Shown here in pieces: positions 1 through 11,584 of a DNA stretch of 64,000 nucleotides. Position numbers and translations under genes: made by a program. The DNA lies in the NCBI GenBank assembly GCA_022457065.1, contig JAJGBQ010000005.1:3348001-3412000 (forward strand). The letters are read 5' to 3'. Source of the stretch: Curvularia sp. ZM96 (Eukaryota; Ascomycota; Dothideomycetes; Pleosporales; Pleosporaceae). The stretch's first letter is position 1; each line of letters starts with the position of its first letter. The notes under the pieces are model-generated. The model ran no database searches. It was not told where the DNA came from and saw only the letters and a list, made by a program, of their open reading frames with translations.

Positions 1-2070
1 ACATTTCATCCGGCCCCGTTTCACTCCACGCCCGAGGAAACGGCCGCAATGCACCCTACTGCTGCACCCTCCCTGACGTAGCCTACCGGATGACTCACAT
101 GACTTACTCGCGGCAAGCAAACCTGCGCAGACTACAAGCAAAAAATAGTCCGTCCGTCCACTCGTGAGCGCATCCACCTCGAGCGCTACCAAACTTTTCC
201 CTCCCCACTCAAGTCTCTTCACGCGCTGCAAATCCCGTCTCTACTCCCTCGTCCAATACTGTCCGTTCTCCCTAGTCACTCTCTAGCGTCGGTGGGCAGT
301 AATGCAGGTGCATCGCAAGCCATTGTCACTGCCAAACCTAACGGCCTCGCTCTGGCGACGGGCTACCGTCACCTTGTATGTACCCAGGTTACGGCTTACA
401 GTAGGCCTACACCAACTCCATCTGGCCAGCCGCTATACTTGCCCAGCCCCCCCTTGTCTGCAACACACTTGTAGCATAGCGCACCTGTCTCACTTTCCTC
501 AGCAAGGAGCGGGCCAGATCTGCGACTTACAACTAGCTTATCCTTCCCCCCCTCACCAACATCGGTACACCCTGAAGTCATCCCTACCCAACGAGCGGTT
601 TATGTATAGTCGTCTCAAAGCAGATGTCGCTGCAAGACCACGGAACGACGTCCCCCGCGCACTACATCCTACATAGGATATCTGCCCCGAAGTTGGTGGC
701 TGTCCATTACCCAAGCCTTCCTGGATAGATTGCAGCCAGGGGGGAGGGGGACTCCAACACCACTCGCTCCCCCCGGCACCCTTGACGGGGAGTGCGGGCT
801 ACCGTCGTTCTGGTACCCACCACACCAACTCCTCACCCGTAGACCTCAGCATATCATGTTGGAGAGCACCACGATCGGGGATGTCGGATCTTCTCCTAGT
901 GGGCTCCAATATACTGACCCGTTCAACCGCCCCTCGATCACCACATCTATAAGGCTGATCGGTGGGGTCTCAGGCACTGAAAAGGGTCTCTTCATCTCTT
1001 CATCGGTGACTGTGCCCGTCAATAATCCATGTTCCTGGCATTGGATTGCCTTCTTGAGCACATCGCATGCACGGCATAACTGTTGAACTTTGTCGGCGCT
1101 TCGCCAGACTCTTCACTGTTTCGACTAGTCTCCTGCTCCACCATCGGAGCACCTCAACCTCCATTATGGCGTCTAGACCATTCTCGACAGCCGCTGACGT
1201 ACTCTCCAAAATCTCTTCCTATCCTCAATAGAAAAACATGAGCTACTTCTCGTTCGGGAAATTGGGCCGTACCACAATATGGGACGCCATAAACCACCGA
1301 TTCTGTCTACGACGGGGATCGTGGAGGTTCAATGTCGCGACTATGAGGTTGCCAATACAAGTTCCCCTCACAGTGACAAACACCTTTCCCCGCGGGATCG
1401 CCATTTCTATCCCAGATGACGCAGACTTGACACAGACCAGATTCACCCTTAGAATCGCAGCAGTGACATGCCATTCATCAACAAGCATTCATTCCAGTGA
1501 CAGCATTTCTGACGTACACTTTACAAAAGGACCGACCACAAGATCTCATCTTGCCCCCACGGATATGCAGCCTTCGGCCTCACATCTATATTCTTTTTCT
1601 ACCCTCTCGGATGCTACAGTAGCATTTCTTGTTTCAACTGACCACACCCCTCTTTCTCATTTCCACTACTCTAGTCATGGTCGTTTACGCCATATCTCGG
1701 CCTGAAACCCTTCTCCTACTCTGGCGTTTTGTTTCGGTCTGCATCCATACTGCTTTTTGTACGATCGCACGTGGCTTGCGGAAACTCGAGATCCCGGAGA
1801 TGACACAGTGTCTTATGAGGCATGGCTACAGTGACGTTCAGTCCCAGCCGATGCTTCCAGGCTTCTCGCACACAATCTGGTGTTTGCAGTCCACTAACAT
1901 ATTGTCGCAACCCGATCATATATGCCTCTAAGTAACGCTACTGCTAATACTAATCTGACTAGTCTTGCCTGTGCCGTTACATACCACTCCTCATGACTAT
2001 TTTTGTAGTGCCTACTAGAGTACTGATTACTACTTGTACTTATCACTACTTCCGTACTCCCTACTAGGTC
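1..2070. other. Non-coding stretch, no supported gene
   Basis: No convincing gene is seen on either strand. Open frames reach 155 codons but overlap each other in several frames and show no recognisable domain. The last 150 bases are rich in CTA/TAG words. It may be intergenic or decayed DNA. Confidence 0.5.
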
Positions 2071-3633
2071 TTATCCAGATAATCCTAGGAGTTGGGAGAG
2101 CATATTGTTAAACCGCGGTCCAGCTTGAATACTAAGGTAGACCTGGCGTGCTGATTGCGAGTAATCAGGTATGATAGCAGTATCTGCGCTTGCCATACTG
2201 ACCAATGCAAAAACCTTGTCCCGAGTATCCGTACACTGCCAGTCACGGAATACCTCAATGAGCGTTTGTAGAGTTGGTGTAGGAGTCTGTGGATGTCGCC
2301 AATATGCGCGCTGCCAGACCATGACTGCCGCCGAGCTCTGAAGTACTTGAACAGCAAACTCATGATGCGCAATCCAATGCTTATCTTCAAGTGTCTTCAA
2401 GTTTACATAAAGCCCCTGGATCATGCTCCACTCAAAGTGCTTCGTCCCACACCAAACAATAATCCTCTTGGCATGAACGACTTCTTGGATGATCCACATT
2501 CGTCTCCAGTATCGCCGCTCACATAGATAGTAGAGGGCTCTTCCTTCCTCTCTGGTCCAAATAGGGCGGAATCCAAGGCCTCTGGGCCTGAGCTCTCGGG
2601 TCCCCTTCTTGGCGATATAGTGCATTGCGAGACCACTATTGTCAGCCTCTCGACCAAGCCATATGTAGACCTCGCTAGCCCTGACGTAGATCTCCTTCAT
2701 CAGCTTAATCTGGTGGTTGCGCTCGTGAACATTCGACTGATTGATGCAAATGGCATCGATCCAAAACAGTTTGGGTTCAGAGATTACTAAGCTCTGCTGG
2801 CAAAGAAACTCCCACAGATTCTTTCTAACATCCATCACACCACCCTCATCAACTATGATCTGCTGGATATCTGTCGCGTCTCCCCAAGTGTATGAGAGGG
2901 CAGTGTATGCTGGGCATGCTTCCAACTCAACACAGCGGAAGGAGCCCTGGATGTCGGTCGCCCCTATTCTAGGTTTCAACTCAAATAGGCGGATTTGTCG
3001 GCTTGAATAGTTTAATTCCAGAGATGATGTTCCAGATCTTGTTGCCATTGAACCAAGGATACACTGCTTTGGCGTGGGGCTTGGGGCAGTTAGGGTTAGC
3101 TGGGCATCTCCAGCTGCCAACTTTTTGTCGTGAGTTTCTTGTGTAGTTGGACATCGTGAATCTCTCATATCACTCGAAACCATGAGATGAAATGCCTGAA
3201 GCCTTTGCTTTTCCTCGTTGGTCTGAGTCACGCCTAGTGCTCCAATATCTCGCAGCCTGCGATCTCGCTCGCGTTTGAGTTCATATATCTCAGCGTCGTA
3301 TAATTCAATGAGTTCCATGGACTTCTTAGTAGAAGTGTGAGACAGCTCTCCACTCTGCCAAGCGTCAATCATCTTTTCTCCTTTCTGCCAAGCGTCTAAC
3401 AGCTGCTTGTCTTCCCTCTGCCACCGTCTTATCCGCTCGAATTCAGCTGCTCGCCTCCGTATTTTGGTATCTATTTTCTCGCAAAGCTTGCATTTGGTTC
3501 CCGTAGGGATAGTTTGCATGATCAATTTCATACCACACGTCTCGCCAATCCGGTACTCCCGGCTGCAATGCTGTCGAAAATGTCCCCATTTCCAGTCGCC
3601 GCAGGCAAAACGATGTTGGTCATAGAAGCACAT
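2071..3633 (-). CDS. HET-domain protein with Cys-rich N-terminal extension
   Basis: This is an intronless frame of 520 residues. HET-domain proteins are known in filamentous fungi as effectors of heterokaryon incompatibility cell death. Seen here: the HET signature YTALSYTWGD near residues 243-252, then WIDAICINQSN near 291-301, YIWLG near 323-327, and RRMWIIQE further on. The first 75 residues are a separate module rich in Cys, His and basic residues (MCFYDQHRFACGDW, GETCGMKL, CKLCEK). A basic, probably helical segment follows, with a short internal repeat (AWQKGEKMIDAWQSGE). An internal Met at residue 196 could start a shorter HET-only protein, so the locus may be a fusion of two genes or two adjacent genes without a stop between them. 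The C terminus after the HET domain is short compared with many HET proteins, so a missed 3' exon is possible. Confidence 0.85.
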   Translation of the reverse strand: MCFYDQHRFACGDWKWGHFRQHCSREYRIGETCGMKLIMQTIPTGTKCKLCEKIDTKIRRRAAEFERIRRWQREDKQLLDAWQKGEKMIDAWQSGELSHTSTKKSMELIELYDAEIYELKRERDRRLRDIGALGVTQTNEEKQRLQAFHLMVSSDMRDSRCPTTQETHDKKLAAGDAQLTLTAPSPTPKQCILGSMATRSGTSSLELNYSSRQIRLFELKPRIGATDIQGSFRCVELEACPAYTALSYTWGDATDIQQIIVDEGGVMDVRKNLWEFLCQQSLVISEPKLFWIDAICINQSNVHERNHQIKLMKEIYVRASEVYIWLGREADNSGLAMHYIAKKGTRELRPRGLGFRPIWTREEGRALYYLCERRYWRRMWIIQEVVHAKRIIVWCGTKHFEWSMIQGLYVNLKTLEDKHWIAHHEFAVQVLQSSAAVMVWQRAYWRHPQTPTPTLQTLIEVFRDWQCTDTRDKVFALVSMASADTAIIPDYSQSARQVYLSIQAGPRFNNMLSQLLGLSG

Positions 3634-5645
3634 ATCCTCTTTTCACTCCCTTGCTTATACTAGTTTGTAATAACTAGATATTCAATCGCTGCGGATACAG
3701 CTACTCTCAAGTGGCTGGCCTTTAAAGACAAGTTACAAGGGGTGCCTTGATATCAAACATAGGGCTTTCTGTTGAATTTGTTGCGAGATGCTATGGGAAA
3801 AATTCATTAGCAATTGGACTGCTAACGATCTGGGGTAAGTGTGTGAGTGCCAAGCGGCATAGATCTAAGAGCGAACTCTATCTACAAAAGAGCTTCACGA
3901 CATACAATACGTCCAGTTATCTATCGCGGAGCGATTTTATTACGCAAAGGTGAAACAGTTAGTTGACGCAGCTTTATAGGTTGGGACGGGGAAGCCGAAA
4001 GGTTTAAATGTTTCTGAGGTGGTGGCCTAGATTGTATCTTAAACTCAGCCTTGTGGTTGGAAACTAATGCATTCAATCACGTGACTGTTATAGTCCAATA
4101 AGAGAGGAGAGTAAGCGCCAGCTCCGGATTTCGCGTCTCGACTTCCAAACCCGTATGTCGGAGCCGAAGTAACATTGTATGGGCTCACAAGTGGAAAGGG
4201 AGACACGAGGATAGATTCCATTGCTATAGGCTAACTGGACGAACCCTCATCACAGGTAGTGCAGAGTGGTAGATAGGACGTAGCTCAAAGAGCTACACCA
4301 GCGTTGTTAAAGCAGTTTCACACAATCCGGATGCTCAGGCCAGCACTTGGCATCTGTGCTTAGTCAATCTGGTGGCTGTGTCAGCCGTCCCAGCTAGTGC
4401 CGTGACAGTAACTACAGCCACGCGTCAAAAGTTTCGCCTCGCTAGCTCTGGCTCGCTGAACAGCCACAAAGGTCACTGCGGGCCGATTGTTCTATTGTTT
4501 GTTCACAGTCATCTGTCTCCATAAAGACGAACCCCTTAAAAATTGTTGTGCAATGGTGAATCCTGCCCAGTAACTTCGGCAAGAAAACTTCAAAATCCAA
4601 CATCATAAACAACTTGTTAAAAGTATCTGGACTAGTAAGTCCTTATCCACATTAAGACAGCCCAATAGATGCTCTCTTGCACGAATAAGATGTAGTAGTT
4701 GTACAACGCTACAGTCAATCAACTATGACCACATCGAAATGTCCAAAAACAGGTGGCGAGCGATGACCTGTCTTATCGTGATCGCCTCATGCGGCTGAGG
4801 TCATACGCAACATTTCGCTCACGGACTGTGCTATCATTCACCGGGCAGATAGGCACCTGCCAAACTCTAGGTAACGCTGTTCAAGATAACATATAAGCTG
4901 CAATTAATCTAGAATGATCGTACGAGGTCACGTGCGTTCGTGACGAGGCTCGGCTAAAGAGACCGGCAGTTGCAGTTATGACATTACAATACAACTGCCG
5001 ATGCTTCCCACGGTCCACAATCTTGCTATTGCTTGGCCCAAAGCCAGCTGTTGAATCCGTGAACGTCGGCAGTTCCAGAATAGCACGGAATGCGTCCAGC
5101 GACACCGATCTGTACTGCGTTGGACCCGAATGCGTTGTGAAGGAGTATGTCAGGGTTCCAACAGTGCCAACGTCTCGTGCCTACGAGCTGCTCAGTAATT
5201 AAGCTGCGAAAGAGTGAGCGCACCGTAATGGCTACATTTCCATGCGAAATCATAGCTTGAATAACATTTTGTGCTGGTTCTTGATGTGGATGAGGCTGAG
5301 GCTTACCCCGCGTAATCCCCGGGATCCTCCTCCACGCTTTGGAATCGTCCCGTAGTGGCCACCGATCCACATTCGCCGTCTCACATGAAATGCATCAACT
5401 GCCGACACAAACTATCTCGCCCACAACCCTAACGCGCACCCTTTGCTTCTGCCGATGCGATCCGAGTGTGTAACAGCTTGAGATGACGATGGCGCAGGCC
5501 CGATTGCAGTCTGCCATTTATATGAGCATGCGCCCCGAACGGCATAGCAATATGAAGTGCTTTGCTTGTCTTGCTTTGAACCTCTTGGATATATCCGGGC
5601 TCTAAATTAACAGCACCTATCACTGCCCACCCCGGATTACCCAAG
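3634..5645. other. 2.0 kb non-coding stretch
   Basis: This lies between the 5' end of a HET gene and the start of the P450 gene. Only short, mutually overlapping frames are present and no domain is recognisable. It must contain the promoters of both divergent genes. No specific element can be named with confidence. Confidence 0.5.
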
Positions 5646-7405
5646 ATGCTCGTTAACGAAATTCTTCCGCTGCTCGTGCAGTATTGGCCGCTAGTGTTGG
5701 CAACGACTACGCTCGCATTTTTGCTTAACAACAAGTACTGGAAGGGACTCAATAAATACCCTGGACCTGCAGTTGCTGCATACACGAACTGGTGGAGGTT
5801 GTGGGATGTATCCAAGCGGAACCACCAGTGGACAAACATCGCCCTGCATCGCAAGTATGGAGATGTCGTGCGGTTGGGGCCAAACGTTTTGTCTTTTGCG
5901 GACCCGAAAGCGATCAAGGCTATTTACGGGTTGAACAAGGGCGTTTACAAGGTACGACTATGACTGCAAAGAGAAGATATGGGGAAAACGGTAGAGCTGA
6001 CTCTCTTCAGTCTGACTTTTATCCTGTTCAAGGCGCAGTGGCTAAGGGCCAAACACTACTTTCCCTCTTTTCCACCACCGACGAGGATTTCCATGCCAAA
6101 TACCGCCGATGCGTAAACAACGCCTTTGCCATGAGCTCGCTCGTCAACTACGAGCCTCTTGTGAGCTCGACACTAACCTACTGGCTCGACCGAACGGAGC
6201 AGATGTTCGCAAACACAGGTAGCAGCTGCAACTTCAGCCAGTGGCTGCAGTTCTTTGCTTTCGATGTCATTGGCGAGTTGACGTGGAGCAAGCGTCTTGG
6301 TTTCGTTGAAGGCAACAAGGATGTGGACAACATCATCTCCTTTTTGGGTAAATTCTTTGACTACGTCGCACCAGTACGTTGCTCAGGAAGCTCCCCTGTA
6401 CCAGCATTATACTCACAGTCCCTAGGTCGGTCAAATCCCCATTCTCGATAGTTTCCTATGGAAGAACCCCGTCATTCTCTTTGCCCAGCGCATCGGCCTC
6501 GACAAGCGCGTCCACCCCGTCACCGCCTTCGCCATGAGCCGTTCCAACGAGCGCGCCCAACAGGTCGAAAAGATCAAGCGTTTCGGTCTCTCCGATGACG
6601 AGCGCGCCAATCCCCGCGGTATCGACCTCCTCTCCAAGTTCGCACAAGCCAGCCACGATCACGAATTCATGGATGACAAACGTATTCTATCCACCTGTAC
6701 CTCCATGGTCTTTGCCGGATCCGAAACCACCGCCATCTCCCTCTCCGCCGTCTTCTACTTCCTCGTCAAGCACCCCCACGTCTACGCCAAGCTCATGCAA
6801 GAACTCGACCGCACCGTCGCCGACGGCATCGTCGAGTCCCGCCCCGATAAAACCGTCTCATGGTCCGAAGCCCAGAAACTTCCTTACCTTGACGCCGTAA
6901 TCCAGGAGTCCTTCCGCATCCACCCTGCCCCCGGCCTCATCCTCGAGCGCGTCGTGCCCCCGCAAGGAATGCAGATTAACGGCGACTTCATCCCCGGTGG
7001 CACCATTGTCGGCTGCAACGCTTGGGTCGTGCACCGCCGCCCAGAAGTCTTTGGCTACGACGTTGATACCTTTAGGCCTGAGCGCTGGCTCGAAGCTAGT
7101 CCTGAAAAGCTCAAGGAGATGAAGGGCACCATGTTGCAGTTTGGAGCCGGCGCCAGGACATGTATTGGAAAGAATATTAGCCTCCTGGAGATTTATAAGC
7201 TCGTCCCGAGCTTTTTGAGGAGGTTTGAGGTAAGTTTTTTAACACCTCTTCCCTGGTTTTTACTACATGTGATTGGGAAGATGCTAACAATGGTGCCTAG
7301 ATTGAACTCGACCGCCCCAACGCAGAGTGGAAGACGCATAATGCGTGGTTTGTTACTCAGAGGGAGTTTAACACAAGGTTTAGGCCAAGGAGATCTTCGC
7401 TGTAG
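5646..7405 (+). CDS. Cytochrome P450, pisatin-demethylase-like
   Basis: Heme-thiolate monooxygenase, four exons: 5646-5951, 6011-6373, 6426-7229 and 7301-7405. All three introns are GT-AG and the spliced frame gives 525 residues, normal for a microsomal fungal P450. Seen: an N-terminal hydrophobic anchor (about residues 7-26), a proline-containing hinge (KYPGP), an I-helix with FAGSETT, the ExxR motif (E384 to R387), a PERW motif, and the heme-binding loop FGAGARTCIG with Cys469 as the probable iron ligand. The stretch LGPNVLSFADPKAIKAIYG and the following SDFYPVQ resemble the CYP family that contains fungal pisatin demethylase. Substrate is unknown. No polyketide, peptide or terpene synthase gene lies in the window, so it is not evidently part of a secondary-metabolite cluster. 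The start is the first ATG before the anchor. Confidence 0.9.
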
Positions 7406-8190
7406 AGAGCGGCAGGGAAAAATTAGCACGGCGTTTGATGTTTTTTTTTGTAACTGTATGCAAGCGTTCTAGCGTGACTTTGCTGAATAGATCTTTTCTT
7501 CTGGGTTCTTTTCTCATATCGAAATCTATTTTTTTGCTATGTGATGAGAGAGACCATGGTTTAAAAAGAATCGTACTCATGCACTCATATTCTTACACCC
7601 CCAAACTAACCACCTCGATTTACTCACACAGCTAGATGGAATTTCAACATTCATGTCACACAAACTTCGGCACACAACCGAATCGTTACATCACACCATA
7701 TCCCCGAATCGTCATCTTTTGCAGATAGCGAACTGCAGTCCGGTTACCCGTGTCTTGCATGCATGCGTCAGAAAGGGGATCGTCAGCCAAGAGAGGGGGA
7801 ACATCAGCATCGGTCTCACCATCACCATCGCTGCCGCCATGGCTCCGCCTCCGGCCCCGGTTTCATGCTTGTGAGGGGCCGAAATGTCCGGTTGCTGACT
7901 GCCGAGTCGCTGTTTGAAGTGATGTGTTTTGAAGGGTGGAGAAGGTTGGTGGAGTGGAGAGGGGGTGGTGTTTTAGATGTTGCTGATCATGGCTGCGTGG
8001 TTCTGGACTTTTTTTTTGTTGGATTAGAGTTTGTTGTGGATTTGATTTGATTTCGTCACGTTTGGTAGATGTTATCCTCCATTACCTAACCAGGAAGTTC
8101 CAGCCCAGAATTTGAACGACCTGCTCTAACCAAGTAAAAAGCAGAAGTTCCATGTTACACTTCGTTATTGACGGACATATTAAGAAATTG
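7406..8190. other. Non-coding stretch between convergent genes
   Basis: This is the 3' flank of the P450 (plus) and of a HET gene (minus). It contains T-rich runs around 7440-7540 and a CAT/CAC-rich patch near 7800-7835. No gene is seen. Confidence 0.5.
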
Positions 8191-9558
8191 CTAGAAGTAA
8201 GGGCCGTAAAGGCGTACACCATTACGCGACATGGTATATTCCTGGAGTTTTGAAATGCCTGACCATTCTTTACAGTCATGGTAGTACTTTTCCCCCTCAA
8301 ATTCGTACCACCAGCGATCCTGAGCCGGTACAAGTTGCCTGTGTCTGGCCAATTGATGCGTTCCCGGTTCAAAGCCAACTGACGTGATGCAATGAGTCTC
8401 AGCGTCCATTTTGAGGTAGAATAATTTGGCTGTGACTTCATACCGGCGTACCCTCTCCCATACGCAGTCTACGAAAGATCTTGTGCCAGACATTTCACGA
8501 TCCGTGAAACCCAGGGCTTGTGCGAGGTCCCTCGATGCCTTTATGCTCTTTTCCATTGGCCATTTGACTTTATGGACTTCGTACTCATTATCGTAGATAC
8601 CAAATGCCATACACAAGTATTCTCTTATCATCGACATGATCGTGTCAAGATATACCTGTTGAACGGATTTCGCATAGTCGATTTCAACCTTGCTTGATGG
8701 TTTGACTAATGCCATCAAGCCGTACACTTTGTCTCGTGGATTCTCGCATTTCTTATCATAGAATGTGCTGACATTGAGTGTGACATAGTATGTCACACTT
8801 ACAGGGGTATGCTTGGCAAAGGCGCTACGCAAGAGTGTCGACTTCACCAACCAACTGGTGCCAGGTAATTTTTCTCGAATTTCGCTTTCCAGTTCTTCAT
8901 GCTTCCGTAGTGAGTCCCACGAGACCTCCACATTTCCTTCAACCAGTACTCGTATGGACTTAGGGAGCAACAACTCTTGTACGATCCACAGTCGGTCAAA
9001 ATATGGATTGTGCAGTAGGGCCAGCGTTGGCGAACCAAAGAATTCCTTTTCATCACTGGAGCCTTCTTTGCCGTATCCATGTTTGGTATATGATTGGAGC
9101 CCATTATTGAAATCCAGAGCTGCTTGTTTCGTCGAGGGGATATGGGTTGAGTCATCTCGCAGCCAGACCAGCACAAAATGACATTGACTGTAGATCTTCG
9201 ACATCCTTGCAACTTGATAGCTTCGCTCCTCTCTATTGGACTGGTCGATGCAGATCTGATCAATCCATAGGAACTCATCCGTCTCATAAGTGCGCAGAAA
9301 ATTAAGAAGATTCATTCGGACCTCGAACTCTTTGCCATCAACGCTGATAAATCCAGTCGGACATTTGTCTCCCCACGTATATGATAGGGCAACATACTTT
9401 GGAGCACTTTCGAAGTCAAAGGTTGTTAGACGATACTCCATAGTATGTCCTGATGAACTGCATCGTTTAAGCAAACGGATTTGATGCTTTTCAACACCGA
9501 GAGGCTGATGCTTGTAGATCCTTCTGGCAAAACTGATATCGGCCTGTGCAGGTGCCAT
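8191..9558 (-). CDS. HET-domain protein
   Basis: Single-exon frame of 455 residues. The HET domain begins close to the N terminus, with QIRLLKR near 26-32, YVALSYTWGD at 55-64, then FLWIDQICIDQSNREER around 97-112 and a VLVWL segment. The downstream hallmark FDRLWIVQELLLP and the NPRDKVYGLMAL motif typical of the family are both present. By family knowledge the protein is a candidate effector of vegetative incompatibility or cell death. No partner domain such as NACHT, ankyrin or WD repeats is present. The start codon is the first Met of the frame and leaves a 20-residue leader before the domain. It is the second HET gene in 10 kb and on the same strand as the first, but the two proteins differ outside the HET motifs. 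Confidence 0.88.
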   Translation of the reverse strand: MAPAQADISFARRIYKHQPLGVEKHQIRLLKRCSSSGHTMEYRLTTFDFESAPKYVALSYTWGDKCPTGFISVDGKEFEVRMNLLNFLRTYETDEFLWIDQICIDQSNREERSYQVARMSKIYSQCHFVLVWLRDDSTHIPSTKQAALDFNNGLQSYTKHGYGKEGSSDEKEFFGSPTLALLHNPYFDRLWIVQELLLPKSIRVLVEGNVEVSWDSLRKHEELESEIREKLPGTSWLVKSTLLRSAFAKHTPVSVTYYVTLNVSTFYDKKCENPRDKVYGLMALVKPSSKVEIDYAKSVQQVYLDTIMSMIREYLCMAFGIYDNEYEVHKVKWPMEKSIKASRDLAQALGFTDREMSGTRSFVDCVWERVRRYEVTAKLFYLKMDAETHCITSVGFEPGTHQLARHRQLVPAQDRWWYEFEGEKYYHDCKEWSGISKLQEYTMSRNGVRLYGPYF

Positions 9559-10582
9559 GGCTCTACCACGTTGGATGTGTCAAGAAATATGTAGAGTTTC
9601 TTGAAAAATTTCTCGCTCCAGGATAGAGATGGCAAGCTCTTGCGTCGGGTAACGGCGAAAAGAAGTGTTGTAGAATTGAGGGAGTTTCACTTTAGGGAAG
9701 CAAGATGGCAGAAATCACCTTCCAGTGAGAGGTTGTCACATTCCTTCCTTTTAAAAACAACAAGGCTGAACATGTTGCGGCTGTGCTCAACATCCTAGGC
9801 AACAGAGGGTGAGGCTGTGTAACTACTAAAATCATCATTTCTGCACTGCACAGCCTTCCAGGCGCGGATATCTGCGTGAGCCTTGTGAGCACCTGACACA
9901 TCTTTCTGCGCGTCTTTTTAGTTCAAGCCTACAAGAAAAACCCATTCTCCATCTCCTTTTCAATCGCAACTTCTTTAGGAGTGAGTAGAAATGAGCGAGT
10001 CAATTCTATCCATGACTTGAAAGTGTTCGGGAGCTTGACCCTTGGATATCGAATAGGCCCCTCATATAAGATAATTCGTAGGTTTGTTTCAATAGTATGC
10101 CATGCTATTACTCTACACTCATGCAATTAGCAAACGGCGATGACGGTAGAAGTAATGTGGTATCGATGCTAGTTGTCTTGCGCTGCCAAGAGATGCGCCT
10201 CATCGCTTTTTCCCCAGAACGTGCTGACATCATAGCTCCACCACACCATCGACGCACATCGCGCTCGCCAATACCATCGGTGATGCGGCTCCCTGCATCT
10301 TAGGGTCATCATCGCAATGTAAGCGCCATTGATGCAGAAATTCGCGAAAAAAGCACAGTGACACAACAGAATGGCATTCTTAGACCCATATTAACGTCAC
10401 TTCTGCCGTGAACACAACTATACTGCTCTAGAATCGGGTACACTGTTTTCGCAATTTGGACATTACATCAGCGCTTCATCACTGTACATAAGGAACCAAG
10501 TCGTCTCCTTTTCTTCACCTACACGTGTATTCAGAAACGAGCAAAAGAAGACACAAATTCTGATCCCACTCCACAAGCAACA
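9559..10582. other. Divergent intergenic region
   Basis: This separates the HET gene (minus) from the SMP-repeat gene (plus) and should hold both promoters. Only short shadow frames occur and no element is identified with confidence. Confidence 0.5.
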
Positions 10583-11245
10583 ATGGCATCCAAGTTCCTC
10601 CGACTAAACCGCAACTTTCTCCTTGCACGCCCAACAACCCAAATATCCTCAACACCATCTCCATTCTGCCAACGTCTGCTCGCAAACGACCTCAGCAACC
10701 ACATCACGCGCCCCTTCTCCCTCACAGCCCGCCAATCCATCAAAGTTGATTCAGACTTCATCTCGCAAATCACGGCCGCAGAAAAGAAAATCACCGGTAG
10801 CGACGAACCAGTCAAGAACGGGCCGACCGCCAAAGCACAAGCGCACGCAGGTCAGAACCTAACTGCGCAAGTAATCCACGACATTACTTTCGGCGAGAAA
10901 ACGCTTACCGGCAGCGATGAACCGTTCAAAGGCGGTCCGACAGCCTTTGCGCAATCCGCCTTAACCAGCAACAGCTCCACCAGCAGTAACGCTGACCGCC
11001 CCTCTGGTACCCTCGACTCAGCGACACTGCACAAGATCACCGAAGCCGAGAAGAAGATTACCGGCCAGTCGCGTCCTGTTAAAGATGGACCTACGGCACA
11101 TGCGCAGAGTCATGCTAAGGAGCCGATTACCAGTCAGGCGCTGCATGATATCACCGTGGGCGAGAAGAAGGTCACAGGTGGGGAGCGTGTAAAGGGTGGG
11201 CCGACGGCAACTGCGCAGAGCGAGTTGAGTAAGAGTCGGTCGTGA
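10583..11245 (+). CDS. Putative mitochondrial protein with SMP/LEA-like repeats
   Basis: Single-exon frame of 220 residues. The first 45 residues are rich in Arg, Leu, Ser and Thr, with almost no acidic residue in the first 30 (MASKFLRLNRNFLLARPT), as in a mitochondrial presequence. The rest is built of four degenerate units, each with a core of the form (A/G)EKK(I/V)TG, then a V/F-K-x-GPTA-x-AQS segment. Units 1 and 3 begin with AEKKITG and units 2 and 4 with GEK, so the array looks like a duplicated pair. This pattern matches the seed maturation protein (SMP) type of LEA domain, known from desiccation-tolerant plant seeds and also found in fungi. A role in protecting mitochondria during drying or dormancy is inference. 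The protein is predicted to be very hydrophilic and largely disordered. It converges with the arrestin gene 340 bases downstream. Confidence 0.8.
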   Translation: MASKFLRLNRNFLLARPTTQISSTPSPFCQRLLANDLSNHITRPFSLTARQSIKVDSDFISQITAAEKKITGSDEPVKNGPTAKAQAHAGQNLTAQVIHDITFGEKTLTGSDEPFKGGPTAFAQSALTSNSSTSSNADRPSGTLDSATLHKITEAEKKITGQSRPVKDGPTAHAQSHAKEPITSQALHDITVGEKKVTGGERVKGGPTATAQSELSKSRS

Positions 11246-11584
11246 GGTGTTTTTCTATTCTGACGTGTATTACTGACTGTGTATATTACTATCATGTCTT
11301 TCTATATTAAAAGACTCCCTGTTGTTTGCTAAAAGATTGCCAAGGCTGTACGATAGTGAAGTCAGGATTGGAAAAAAAAGAGAAGTCATCATGATTAGAC
11401 GTGTATAGTATAATGCTGTAAAATTAGAGTTTTTTATGAGTAAACCAACTTGTGCTATCTTCAATTCAACAGCAGAAGAACATGTTGTTGCTCCAAAGAG
11501 TTGACAGCAAGGTAACATATGTGCTAGCAGTATTCCCCTTACAAACAACAAAGAAGAGCAAAGTCATCTCTCTCGTCGCCGAAA
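11246..11584. other. Convergent 3' flanks
   Basis: A short AT-rich gap between the ends of the SMP-repeat gene and the arrestin gene. It probably holds the polyadenylation signals of both. Nothing else is seen. Confidence 0.5.

Noticed and set aside
5429..5917. 162-codon minus-strand frame
   Set aside because: Antisense shadow of P450 exon 1, with no domain.
5646..7405. P450 as part of a secondary-metabolite gene cluster
   Set aside because: No polyketide, peptide or terpene synthase, cluster regulator or export gene lies within the visible flanks.
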